Both the position numbers and the translations under genes were made by a program. A stretch of DNA of 52,922 nt from Lachnospiraceae bacterium EP-SM-12S-S03 (GTDB lineage: Bacteria; Bacillota; Clostridia; Lachnospirales; Lachnospiraceae): assembly GCA_020540725.1 (NCBI GenBank), contig JAJBSL010000018.1, positions 1 through 52,922 of the forward strand, in the 5' to 3' direction. Positions within the stretch are counted from its first letter, which is position 1. Each line of letters begins with the position of its first letter. Under the pieces are notes generated by a model. That model was not told where the DNA came from, made no database searches, and was given only the letters and a program-made list of their open reading frames with translations. Positions 24,883 to 33,044 of this stretch are shown in pieces.

Positions 24883-24909
24883 AAACGGATGCAAGATATG
24901 CACCGTTTT
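24883..24909. terminator. Hairpin with T-run at the 3' end of the nucleotidyltransferase gene
   Basis: AAACGG-A-TGCA (24883-24893) pairs with TGCA-CCGTTT (24899-24908) and is followed by T and TC. It could terminate the very short transcript from the orphan promoter. On the minus strand it lies just beyond the nucleotidyltransferase stop. Confidence 0.5.
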
Positions 24910-24918
24910 CAAGCAGGA

Positions 24919-26100
24919 TCAGTGGTCTTTGCTGTTATCAAATACCTGAATAAGCCGGGAGGCATGGTTACTGTCTTTGAAGTCCCGCAGTGTCTGTTTC
25001 AAAGTAGTATGTCGTATGCGATAGGTATTGCGAAGGAAATAGCCATAGGTAATTACCCAGAGGATCGGCCATAGCAGAAGGATCTTCCCAAGTTTTGGGA
25101 ATCGCACATGCATCTGCAGATGTCCTTCCTTGAAGTAGGTACGCAGCGTGACTTTTTTGTAAGAGCCACCGTTTACAAGTGCACGGTCTTCATTGGTGCC
25201 CATATCACTGTCGGACAGAACTTTTTCCATAAAGTCTTTGCAGTCTTTTTTATTACAGTGGATCTCCGGGTCGATGGCAGGGGAAAGTCCGAGCCATAGA
25301 CGGCAGGATTCCAGGATGATTTCGTATAAATGAAAGATGTGGGAATCCTTACACCAGGTATGAATTTGAGGAAAATCAATTTCTGTGTGGCGGGCTTTCA
25401 CGTAAAATGCAAAGTCACACAAAAGCCGGATGCCGAAACCGCTGTATAAATAGTATTTGAGCATATGGTGGATCATATAAAAAGTATATTCTGTTGGCGG
25501 CAATACCTGATATGCTTTGTCGTGGATTGTTTGAATGTGTGAAGATAACGCATGTGCGTTATATACAGAATCCACAACTTGATTAGCTCTATCGTACTGA
25601 TATTTTCCGACAATACGGAAGTGCAGCTCCAAAATGTATGTACGTCCGGTTTTCGGGAATGTATAGGTATAAGTTATATGGTGATCGCTGACTTCTGGAT
25701 CCAGAATATAACCATTGATTTCCAATAACTTCCTGGCTTCGGCAACTTTATCCGGATCCGGTATGTAGAGATCCAGATCTCCGAGTTTACGGTGTTCCGG
25801 TAACGGATAATAAGCAGCCAGACTAATTCCTTTTAATAGGAAATAAGGGATGTTCTGTTTTTCCAAAAGACAGACGGTTATATTTGTAAAATGTTCAATC
25901 TGGTAATAGTGGAACATCATCATTTTCGTCTGGTACTTCAAATCCTGAAAAGAAGCGCCGCTGTCCAGATAAGGCAGTAAAAATGGCGCGGTAAAATGTT
26001 TTCGGGCAAGATCGAAAAGCGCTGCTTCGTCTTGTGATTGTATTTTTCCTTCAAAAGTATGCTCTATCATTTGCAGATAGGTGTGGTATATGTGATGCAT
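24919..26100 (-). CDS. Nucleotidyltransferase family protein (NTP_transf_5-like)
   Basis: 393 residues. The segment PYFLLKGISLAAYYPLPEHR followed by LGDLDLYIP (about residues 89-120) is the Rossmann-like nucleotidyltransferase core of the NTP_transf_5 family, with DLDLY as the metal-binding acidic pair. ILELHFRIVG (about 157-166) is another conserved block. Function is not established for most members; several sit beside PqqD-like chaperones in peptide-modification or surface polysaccharide loci. Here it diverges from a PqqD-like gene across 140 bp. An AAGGAG site precedes the ATG. Confidence 0.75.
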   Translation of the reverse strand: MHHIYHTYLQMIEHTFEGKIQSQDEAALFDLARKHFTAPFLLPYLDSGASFQDLKYQTKMMMFHYYQIEHFTNITVCLLEKQNIPYFLLKGISLAAYYPLPEHRKLGDLDLYIPDPDKVAEARKLLEINGYILDPEVSDHHITYTYTFPKTGRTYILELHFRIVGKYQYDRANQVVDSVYNAHALSSHIQTIHDKAYQVLPPTEYTFYMIHHMLKYYLYSGFGIRLLCDFAFYVKARHTEIDFPQIHTWCKDSHIFHLYEIILESCRLWLGLSPAIDPEIHCNKKDCKDFMEKVLSDSDMGTNEDRALVNGGSYKKVTLRTYFKEGHLQMHVRFPKLGKILLLWPILWVITYGYFLRNTYRIRHTTLKQTLRDFKDSNHASRLIQVFDNSKDH

Positions 26101-26179
26101 AGAATACTCCTTATTTAAAACGTATGACTATCCAAATAGCAATCTAAGTATATCACAAAATACGAGAAAGAAAAGAAGG

Positions 26180-26209
26180 TTTACAATCGGGGCGGAAAAA
26201 GACTATACT
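26180..26209 (+). promoter_or_regulatory. Promoter of the PqqD-like gene cluster
   Basis: TTTACA (26180-26185), an 18-bp spacer and TATACT (26204-26209), 31 bp before the PqqD-like start. Confidence 0.6.
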
Positions 26210-26240
26210 ATTGGCGAAATAAGTTTTAAGGGAGAGAGAA

Positions 26241-26528
26241 TTGAAAAAGACAAATCATTTTGTACTGCGTAAACTGGGAGATGAGACGGTATTGATCCCA
26301 AGAGGCAGAATGGCGGAAGAGATAAATGGAGTGATTACATTAAGCGACACGGCGGCGTTCATTTACAATATGGCGGCTAAAGCAGCAGATTTTGAAGAAC
26401 TGGCCATGTGGTTAAGCGATAAATATGGAGTAACACCGGAAGAGAGCCGTGAAGATTTGCGTGAAACTTTAGAACAAATGAAAAAGAATGGAATGTTAGA
26501 AGAGGCGAATAAAGAAAAATTATGGTAG
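26241..26528 (+). CDS. PqqD-like peptide chaperone family protein
   Basis: 95 residues with the PqqD fold pattern: a DETVLIPRG beta strand start, GVITLSDTAAFIYNMAAKAA in the middle, and a winged-helix end with EDLRETLEQMKKNGML. PqqD domains bind a precursor peptide for modifying enzymes, but single-domain homologues also occur away from such systems. No precursor peptide or radical SAM gene is visible nearby. The start is a TTG with GGAGAG just upstream. Its last 7 bases overlap the start of the broken SDR-type gene, suggesting coupled translation. Confidence 0.75.
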   Translation: MKKTNHFVLRKLGDETVLIPRGRMAEEINGVITLSDTAAFIYNMAAKAADFEELAMWLSDKYGVTPEESREDLRETLEQMKKNGMLEEANKEKLW

Positions 26529-27939
26529 TATTGTTGGTTGGCGGAGAAAGCAATTTTATGGATATGCTCATTCACAAATTGAGTAAAGAAAGCATAGAGT
26601 CTATCTGCTTACAGGAAATAGACATAGTAGGGGAGCATATCCGCATGTGTTTGAAAAATTTAATTTTTCATATGATAGTGGCAGTGTAGGAGAGATATTT
26701 GCCAGTATAGATTCGGATGTGACGATTTTCTTCGGAGCATTTGATACAAATTTCAACTGGACGGATGAGAGGAAAGAGTCGGTTCGCTATACTGCATGTT
26801 TGTCCAATATTTTGTCGGCACAGTCATCAAATAAAAGGGGACGTTTTTTGTATTTTTCATCCCAGGAAGTATACGGAAAGAATTATCCGGAAGATATATC
26901 AGAAGATACTCGGGTGTCTACAAACAATTTCCGGGCGATGGCAGTGGCCCAGGGAGAAGAAATCTGCCATAGTTATCGGGAGACAAGCGGAGTGGATGCA
27001 GTGGTTTTAAGATATGACCATCTTTACGGCATACCGAAGAAAGGACAGCAGGAAGAAAATCCATGTTTTCAGATGATATTGGAAGCGCTTAGGAGCCAAA
27101 AAATCTCTGCAAACAGCAGGCATGAGTATTCATTGTTGTATTTAAGTGATGCTGTGGAATTTACTTACCGGGATCATTCGGGAGTGTATGGGAAAAGAGG
27201 TGGAGTGTCGGACCATACGGTAGGAGAGAAGTACAGAAAGGTGTTGAGTTCTTCACGTTATGAAGAAGAGTTTCCCCATACTGTTTTTGTAACGGCTCAG
27301 AAAGGCGTGAAAAAAACAGTACAATATATGCAAAAGCATAGCAGCCTTTTTCTGAAAAAGGAGGAAAAGGAAGGAATTGGAAGTAAAACCTGGCGTACGA
27401 TAAAAACGATCTTCGTTTGCCTGATCCCATATATTGAAAATCTGATTTGTTTTATTCCGTTTTTTATGTTAAATAATCGGGCGGTGTCAAGCCAGTATTA
27501 TAATAAATTGGATTTTTATTTATTGTATGTGCTGCTATTTGCCATTGTATACGGACAGCAGCAGGCGGTGTTTTCTTCGGTACTGGCTGTTTTGGGATAT
27601 TGCTTCCGGCAAATGTATACGAAAAGCGGATTTGAGGTTTTGCTGGATTATGGAACCTATATCTGGATCGCGCAATTATTTATATTAGGAATGGTAGTCG
27701 GTTATATGCGGGATCAGATACAACATATCAGGCAGGAAGATAAAGAAGCGATTCAATATCTGAACGGGCAGCTTGAAGATATGACAGATATCAACGACAG
27801 CAATGTCCGGATGAAACATATGTTTGAACGCCAGCTTGTTAATCAAAAGGATAGTCTTGGAAAGATCTATTCCATTACGTCAGAGTTGGATCAGTATGGC
27901 CCGGAGGAAATCATCGAAGATGGAGAAATGGTTTCTTAA
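26522..27939 (+). pseudogene. Frameshifted and truncated SDR - membrane - coiled-coil protein
   Basis: The ATG at 26522 opens a degenerate NAD-epimerase-like Rossmann start (VVLLVGGESNFMDML) that runs in frame to about 26630 and then stops at 26689. The continuation, PHVFEKFNFSYDSGS, lies in another frame from about 26632. Adding one G to the GGGG run at 26630-26633 joins them as IVGGAYPHVFEKF. The rest runs to 27939: an SDR body (FLYFSSQEVYGKNY, with the Tyr-x3-Lys pair lost), about four membrane segments near 27400-27720, and a coiled coil. After GPEEII the protein runs into glycosyltransferase sequence and stops, so a C-terminal sensory region is missing. The layout recalls PelD-type proteins of Gram-positive pel loci, as inference only. 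Confidence 0.7.
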
Positions 27940-28130
27940 TTCCGGCATTTGATTTACAGCAAATGCCGGAGAAGATAGAACTTCTGATAGAGGATCACTT
28001 TTTGCGGCAGGAATTTTCAAACAATACAGCAAAAAATAAAGAAAAATTTGACTTACATGGAATTACAGATCAGTGGGAAGTACTTTTAGAGAAGATGTTT
28101 TCGGGAAAACGGGGGAATAGGCGAAAATAG
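27913..28130 (+). pseudogene. C-terminal stump of a GT4-type glycosyltransferase
   Basis: Past a one-base slip in the A-run near 27926-27928, the sequence reads EDGENGFLIPAFDLQQM and then PEKIELLIEDHFLRQEF ... FDLHGITDQWEVLLEKMF. This is the usual C-terminal end of a group 1 (GT4) glycosyltransferase: the ENGFLVP loop, DFDL, LIxxxxLRxxF, and a final WExLL helix. Only about 65 residues are left and the catalytic part is gone. The stump is joined directly to the upstream SDR-type gene, so an internal deletion fused the two. It ends at TAG 28128-28130. Confidence 0.7.
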
Positions 28131-28226
28131 AGTGGACATTCAGTTGTTTGTGAAATATACTTGAACTAAATGATTTAAAAAGAATGGAAATCCGTGATGC
28201 CTGATGTGAAATATAAGGAGAACGAT

Positions 28227-28604
28227 ATGACATTGGAAGAATGCTATAGATTGATAGATGGAGACTATGAAGGAACGGTGAAAAGACTGTATAGTGAAAG
28301 TTTCCTGCAAAAAATGATTTTTAAGTTTTTAGAAGACTAGAGTTTTTGGAATTTAGCGGATGCCTTGCAACGAGAGGAAAGAGAGGAAGCATTTCGTGCG
28401 GTGTATACTTTAAAAGGGGTTTGTCAGAACTTAGGATTTACCCGCTTGTATGAATGGAGTGCAGAGTTGACAGAAGGATTGAGAGAGGAATGGAACGAAG
28501 AGGTGCCTTCACTATTTGATAAGGCAGAACTGGAATACAGAAGGATCATAGAAGTTATAAAAGCCTTTCAGGTGGAGACTTTAAATAGAGAGGTCGAAAT
28601 ATAG
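28227..28604 (+). pseudogene. Hpt domain protein with internal amber stop and lost phospho-acceptor His
   Basis: The ATG at 28227 has AAGGAG six bases upstream. The frame reads MTLEECYRLIDGDYEG ... FKFLED, then TAG at 28338-28340 (codon 38), and continues in the same frame as SFWNLADALQREEREEAF to 28604. The core YTLKGVCQNLGF matches the Hpt motif HxLKG...LG, but the phospho-accepting His is Tyr. Both lesions fit single C-to-T transitions. A downstream start at 28365 could make a fragment, but it would not be phosphorylated at the usual place. Confidence 0.75.
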
Positions 28605-28684
28605 CATGTCCGGTTCAAGGATATATGTGGAGACATCTGGTAAAAGAGCGTGCAGAGAATTCAATGTGGGGGAGGAAAATGAGT

Positions 28685-29817
28685 ATGAAGAATCAACCCA
28701 GGAATAGAGAAACGATTTTGATAGTGGATGATATGGAGATAAACCGGGATATTCTCGGAGAGATGCTAAGAAATGACTATCATCTTATCGAAGCTTCGGA
28801 TGGCGAAGAGGCGCTTGCACTTTTGCATACGAATAGAACTAAGATAGACCTGATTCTTCTGGATCTTATCATGCCTAAGAAAGATGGTTTTGAAGTTCTG
28901 CAAGAGATGAATCAGAAGGGGTGGATCGAGCAGATTCCTGTGATTATGATCTCTTCCGAGACTTCTCCTGATTTTATGAAACGAGTATATGAATTGGGAG
29001 GGACGGATTATATTTTCCGGCCGTTTGACATGTCAGTCGTACAGCAGAGGGTAAAGAACACACTTATGTTGTATGCAAAAAAGAAAAGGTTGGAGCAGAT
29101 GGTTGCTATACAGGTGTATGAAAGAGAAAAGCATAACGATATGAGATGCTCAGTATCTTCAGCAACATCGTAGAATTCAGAAATGGAGAGAGCGATCTTC
29201 ATGTACTTCACATTCGCATGATTACAGAAATGCTTTGCAGATATCTGTCGGAAAGGACAAAACAGTTTCCGTTATCGCAGAAAGAGATTTCAGCCATTAC
29301 GACGGCTTCGTCCCTTCATGATATCGGGAAAATCGCAATTGCAGAAGAAATTCTGAATAAGCCGGGGAAATTAACCGAAGAAGAATTTGAAATTATGAAA
29401 ACACATGCTGCAATCGGTGCAGCTATGATAGAAAATCTGAAACAATACCGGGGGGAACCGCTGATAAAACTGGCTCATGATATCTGTCGGTGGCATCATG
29501 AACGGTGGGATGGCAAAGGCTACCCGGATGGTCTGAAAGGAAACGAAATTCCGATCGCAGCGCAAATTGTTGCATTAGCAGATGTGTATGATGCATTGAC
29601 CAGTGAACGGGTATATAAGAAGGCATTTTCGGCAGAAGAGGCAGTTGCTATGATCTTAGAAGGCAAATGCGGGGCATTTAATCCGGTTTTGTTAGATGCA
29701 TTGAAAGAATTGCAACAAGAGATTGATGAGAATTTGCGAAAAGGAGATGCCGGGGACGGTGAGAGAGTTTTCGGTTCGGTCAAAGAAATTGTACGCGAAC
29801 TGGAAATAAATTATTAA
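28685..29817 (+). pseudogene. Receiver - HD-GYP response regulator split by a frameshift
   Basis: The first part (28685 to about 29145) is a receiver domain: ETILIVDDMEINRDIL with the acidic pair, LILLDLIMPKKDG with the phospho-accepting Asp, and a C-terminal DYIFRPFD. It ends out of frame at 29173. The second part, in the -1 frame from about 29146, is MLSIFSNIVEFRNGE followed by an HD-GYP phosphodiesterase domain with HDIGKIAI and HHERWDGKGYPDGLKG. One missing base around 29142-29146 accounts for the break. HD-GYP domains hydrolyse cyclic di-GMP. The preferred start, ATG 28685, is 9 bases from GGAGG. Confidence 0.8.
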
Positions 29818-29856
29818 ACTATAAGAAAGGGGGTTAGACGTAAGGGGGAAGACAAT

Positions 29857-31074
29857 ATGATAATTTGTGCCAAAACAATCATTACAGGAGACGGAGAGAT
29901 TGTGTTAAAAGACGCGGCGGTGATGGTGGATGGATCAGGAAAGATTCAGAAAGTCGGAGCGAAAGATGAAGTTGTACAGGCATATCCGCAGGAAGAAGTT
30001 ACAGACTATGGAGAGGCAACTATTTTTCCGGGAATGTTTGATATGCACTGCCACCTCGGATATTGGTATAGCCAGCCGGACAGCTTTAACTATAATGACC
30101 AGATGATTATGATGTACGCACTGCAACATGCGCAGGCTGCATTTACAAAAGGTATTACAAGTGTGCGTGATTGCTATTCTCCGGAAGGAGTATGCAAGAC
30201 TTTGAAGCTTGCAGAAGAGAAAGGATTTGTTACAATCCCGAGAATTACCCATGTAAATGCGGGAATGTGTATGACAGGAGGGCATTGTTGGGATGAAGTT
30301 ATTGAAGTGGACGGGCCATGGGCGATTCGAAAAGAAATTCGTCGTCAGGTAAGAGACGGAGCTGAGTGGGTGAAAATACTTACAAGCCATCGTTCACATA
30401 TTCCGGAGTATACACAGGAAGAATTGGATGCGGCGGTAGATGAGTGTCATAGAAGAGGAATCAAATGTGTGGTGCATGCAGGTACCCACCCATCCATTCA
30501 GATGTGTATCGATGCCGGTTTTGATACGATTGAGCATGGAACATTCCTTACGGTTGAACAGGCGCAGCAGATGAAAGAAAAAGGGATCGCATGGACACCG
30601 ACAATTATGGCATACACTTATCTGTATGAAGTGTGCAAGAAAAATATAGAAGAGGGAAATGCAGATGTATTCAATGATCCGGTAGCAGCAAAAGAACAGA
30701 GAGATTATGCATATTATGAGCCGGCTTACAAAGCATACAGAGACAACTTCAAGAAATTATATGATACAGGCGTTACAGTTTGTACAGGAAGTGATATGGT
30801 AATGTACGGTTCTCCGGTTCTTCCGGTTCAGCAGGAACTGAATTACATGGTAGAGTATGGAATTACTCCGGTTCAGGCAATTCAGACAGCAACTTCTAAT
30901 CCGGCAAAAGTACTTGGAAAAGAAAATGAACTGGGATTGATTCAGGAAGGATTCATTGGAGATATTGCTATCGTAGACGGCGACCTCAGTGAAGACATTA
31001 AAAATATCTATAATATTCATACTGTATATTTGAATGGAAAGAAAGTATACGATGAAGGGGTAAGATACGTATAA
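29857..31074 (+). CDS. Amidohydrolase family protein (imidazolonepropionase / Xaa-Pro dipeptidase-like)
   Basis: 405 residues of the metal-dependent amidohydrolase superfamily. The metal motif DMHCHLG lies near residue 62, the bridging-Lys position is EWVKILTS (about 169), metal His residues lie in VVHAGTH and IEHGTFL, and the catalytic Asp is in GSDMVMYG (about 308). Members hydrolyse cyclic amides or prolyl dipeptides, and the substrate here is not determinable. It stands 39 bp after the broken HD-GYP gene and ends in a hairpin. The gene itself is intact. Confidence 0.85.
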   Translation: MIICAKTIITGDGEIVLKDAAVMVDGSGKIQKVGAKDEVVQAYPQEEVTDYGEATIFPGMFDMHCHLGYWYSQPDSFNYNDQMIMMYALQHAQAAFTKGITSVRDCYSPEGVCKTLKLAEEKGFVTIPRITHVNAGMCMTGGHCWDEVIEVDGPWAIRKEIRRQVRDGAEWVKILTSHRSHIPEYTQEELDAAVDECHRRGIKCVVHAGTHPSIQMCIDAGFDTIEHGTFLTVEQAQQMKEKGIAWTPTIMAYTYLYEVCKKNIEEGNADVFNDPVAAKEQRDYAYYEPAYKAYRDNFKKLYDTGVTVCTGSDMVMYGSPVLPVQQELNYMVEYGITPVQAIQTATSNPAKVLGKENELGLIQEGFIGDIAIVDGDLSEDIKNIYNIHTVYLNGKKVYDEGVRYV

Positions 31075-31086
31075 AGATACATAGAA

Positions 31087-31121
31087 AAGGGATATTCTAA
31101 TTTAAATTTGGAATATCCCTT
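31087..31121 (+). terminator. Hairpin terminator after the amidohydrolase gene
   Basis: AAGGGATATTC (31087-31097) pairs with GAATATCCCTT (31111-31121), with an AT-rich palindromic loop. The T-run after it is weak (GATCACTTTT). Confidence 0.65.
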
Positions 31122-31139
31122 GATCACTTTTGAAACCAT

Positions 31140-31167
31140 TTGTAACTTTTTGTAACTGGTATATTAT
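31140..31167 (+). promoter_or_regulatory. Promoter of the symporter gene
   Basis: TTGTAA (31140-31145), a 16-bp spacer and TATTAT (31162-31167). A direct repeat, GTAACT, occurs twice in this stretch (31142-31147 and 31152-31157). Confidence 0.5.
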
Positions 31168-31229
31168 AGTTCTTCCAGATAAAAGTTCAATATAAAAAAC
31201 CATTGAACAACTAGGAAGGAGAGGCAATT

Positions 31230-32701
31230 ATGAATGGTTTTAATGAGGTGATTTTGGCAATCCAGGATCTGCTGGCAGGAAAGGTTCTGCTGGTTGTCCT
31301 TGTGGGAGCAGGGCTTTGGTTTACGTTTCAGACTGGTTTTGTACGATCAGAGAATTTGGAAATGGCTGGAAACGCTTGGCGGGAGGTCTTTTTGGAGGAA
31401 AGAAAAAAGGCGGAAAAAGTGAAGAAGGTGGTTTGTCTCCCTTTCAGGCTGTTACAACTGCGATTGCAGGACAGGTGGGTACAGGAAATATAGCAGGTGT
31501 TGCAACCGCAATTGCAGCAGGTGGACCGGGAGCTATTTTCTGGATGTGGGTATCCGCATTCTTGGGAATGGCAACAATTTTCTGTGAAGCAGTACTTGCT
31601 CAAGTCTATAGAAAAGAAGCAGAAGACGGCACATATGTGGGAGGCCCTGTATATTATATCAAGGCGGCGTTCAAAGGAACGTTTGGAAAGGTATTGGCAG
31701 CAATTTTTGCCATTCTTATTACATTGGCTTTGGGACTTTGTGGTAATGCCGTACAGGCAAACTCAATCAGTGATGCGTTCCATACGGCTTTCTTCAGTAA
31801 TTTTAATGCCGGTTTTGAACTGATGGGGCAGCATGTTACATGGGACAGACTGCTTTGCGGTATTTTGATCGCAGCTCTTGCATGGATTATTTTTGCAGGG
31901 GGTGTTAAGAGAATCGGTTCTGTTACAGAGAAACTCGTTCCGATCATGGCAATTTTTTACTTGATCGGTGGACTGATCATTGTTCTTGTGAACATTAAAG
32001 AAGTTCCATATGTATTTGTCATGATCTTCAAAGGTGCTTTCACACCGGAAGGAATTGCAGGTGGTATTTTTGGTATTTCCGTAAAAGAAGCAGTAAAACT
32101 TGGTATTGCAAGAGGATTGTTTAATAACGAGGCAGGTCTTGGTTCTACTCCGAATGCCCATGCGCAGGCGAGAGTTGATCATCCAGTACAGCAGGGACAG
32201 CTTGCAGTTGTATCTGTATTTATCTGTACAATGGTACTTACAACTTTAACAGCAATCGTTATTATCATTACAGGAATGTGTGAACCGGGATCTATCGGAC
32301 GCGACAGTTCCGGAGCGCTCTATCAAGGTGTGAAACTGACACAGATTGCGTTCAGTACTTTATATGGTAATTTCGGTAACATATTTATTGCGATTGCAAT
32401 GTTCTTCTTTGCATTTTCTACTGTACTTGGATGGTATTTTTACGGAGAGTCCAATGTGAGATACCTTTTTGGTAAAAAAGGTGTGAAACCGTATCTGATC
32501 GTTGTATGTGTGATCATTATTATTGGATCTCTTGTACAGGTAGAGACTGTATGGAATCTCGCGGACTGCTTTAACTCTTTGATGGTACTGCCGAATATTG
32601 TGGGCGTGCTTGCATTGACGGGAGTTGTGAAAAAGTATTATAAAGACTACAAAGAGAATTTCCTGCCGAACCATCCGGAGGATGTAGCAAGTAAAAAATA
32701 A
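31230..32701 (+). pseudogene. Sodium:alanine symporter (AGCS family), frameshifted near the N-terminus
   Basis: The ATG at 31230 has a GGAGAGG site and opens FNEVILAIQDLLAGK ... GLWFTFQTGFVR, a proper AGCS start, then falls out of frame. The rest continues in the -1 frame as REFGNGWKRLAGGLFGG and runs intact to 32701: SPFQAVTTAIAGQVGTGNIA, GGPGAIFWMW, NNEAGLGSTPNAHA and about ten membrane segments. One base is missing around 31342-31346; restoring it gives FVxIREFGNGWKR as in the family. Otherwise the gene looks healthy, so this is either a recent mutation or a sequence error. Confidence 0.8.
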
Positions 32702-32745
32702 TAAGGTGAGCTTTTCGCGGAGGTAAAGAAGTAGAGAAACAACCC

Positions 32746-32774
32746 GCATATTGACTTATTCCCCTGCATAAACT
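32746..32774 (+). promoter_or_regulatory. Sigma-E-type promoter of spoIIID
   Basis: GCATATT (32746-32752), a 14-bp spacer and CATAAACT (32767-32774) match the Bacillus sigma-E consensus KMATATT / CATACAHT except for one -10 base. spoIIID is a mother-cell sigma-E gene in known spore formers, so the match has biological support. Transcription would begin near 32781. Confidence 0.75.
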
Positions 32775-32796
32775 GTAAAAACAGTGAATGTAGGGG
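32761..32796 (+). promoter_or_regulatory. Hairpin masking the spoIIID ribosome site in read-through transcripts
   Basis: CCCCT-GCAT-AA-ACTGT (32761-32776) pairs with ACAGT-GA-ATGT-AGGGG (32781-32796). The 3' arm contains AGGGG of the spoIIID ribosome site. The 5' arm lies upstream of the predicted sigma-E start, so only longer transcripts from the symporter side could form it. Confidence 0.5.
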
Positions 32797-32802
32797 ATTT
32801 TT

Positions 32803-32946
32803 ATGAAAGATTATATCGAAGAGCGCGCGGTGGAGATTGCGAATTATATTATTGAGAATCAGGCGACAGTTCGGCAGACGGCAAAACAGTTTGGAGTGTC
32901 TAAGAGTACGATACATATGGATGTAACAAAAGAGATGGTTTTGTGA
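32803..32946 (+). pseudogene. spoIIID: spoIIID 5' part (codons 1-38) plus 9 element-encoded codons
   Basis: ATG 32803 with AGGGGA five bases upstream begins MKDYIEERAVEIANYIIEN and the helix-turn-helix TVRQTAKQFGVSKSTIH, a textbook SpoIIID N-terminus. After His38 (CAT 32914-32916) the reading frame enters the inserted element, adds MDVTKEMVL and stops at 32944-32946. The 47-residue product keeps most of the DNA-reading helix but lacks the basic C-terminal helix. The missing part is at 40763-40906. This is probably a split gene rather than a dead one: no lesion is seen in either half. Confidence 0.9.
32913..32931 (+). other. attL: left junction repeat
   Basis: ACATA-TG-GATGT-A-ACA-A-AA at 32913-32931 matches the right junction (40759-40777) at 15 of 19 positions. 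ACATA is the most likely crossover core, because joining there restores Lys39 of SpoIIID. Confidence 0.75.
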
Positions 32947-33044
32947 AGGTTGTTTATGAGGTGAGGTGAAGATAGGAAAAGGATATTGTATATAAGGAGT
33001 ATTTGGTTTTGGGATAAGTATTTACAGAATCAAATGTATGGTGC

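Larger units (their letters stand above)
24663..24918. other. Non-coding region between folD and the nucleotidyltransferase gene
   Basis: This AT-rich stretch has no convincing gene. It holds a long dyad (24772-24799), a strong plus-strand promoter (24843-24871), and a hairpin with a T-run (24883-24909). The three are listed separately. No tRNA or known riboswitch fold was recognised. Confidence 0.6.

Noticed and set aside
26522..26660. Programmed -1 frameshift in the SDR-type gene
   Set aside because: There is no heptameric slippery sequence and no clear downstream pseudoknot, and the neighbouring genes are also broken, so mutation or error is simpler. It is kept only as a low-level possibility.
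27941..27970. Perfect 11-bp dyad as a terminator
   Set aside because: It has no T-run and lies in former glycosyltransferase coding sequence; it is noted under the deletion junction only.
32761..32796. Hairpin as the terminator of the symporter gene
   Set aside because: There is a T-run after the stem, but the stem has internal mismatches and its 3' arm is the spoIIID ribosome site; a regulatory role fits as well, so it is not called a terminator.
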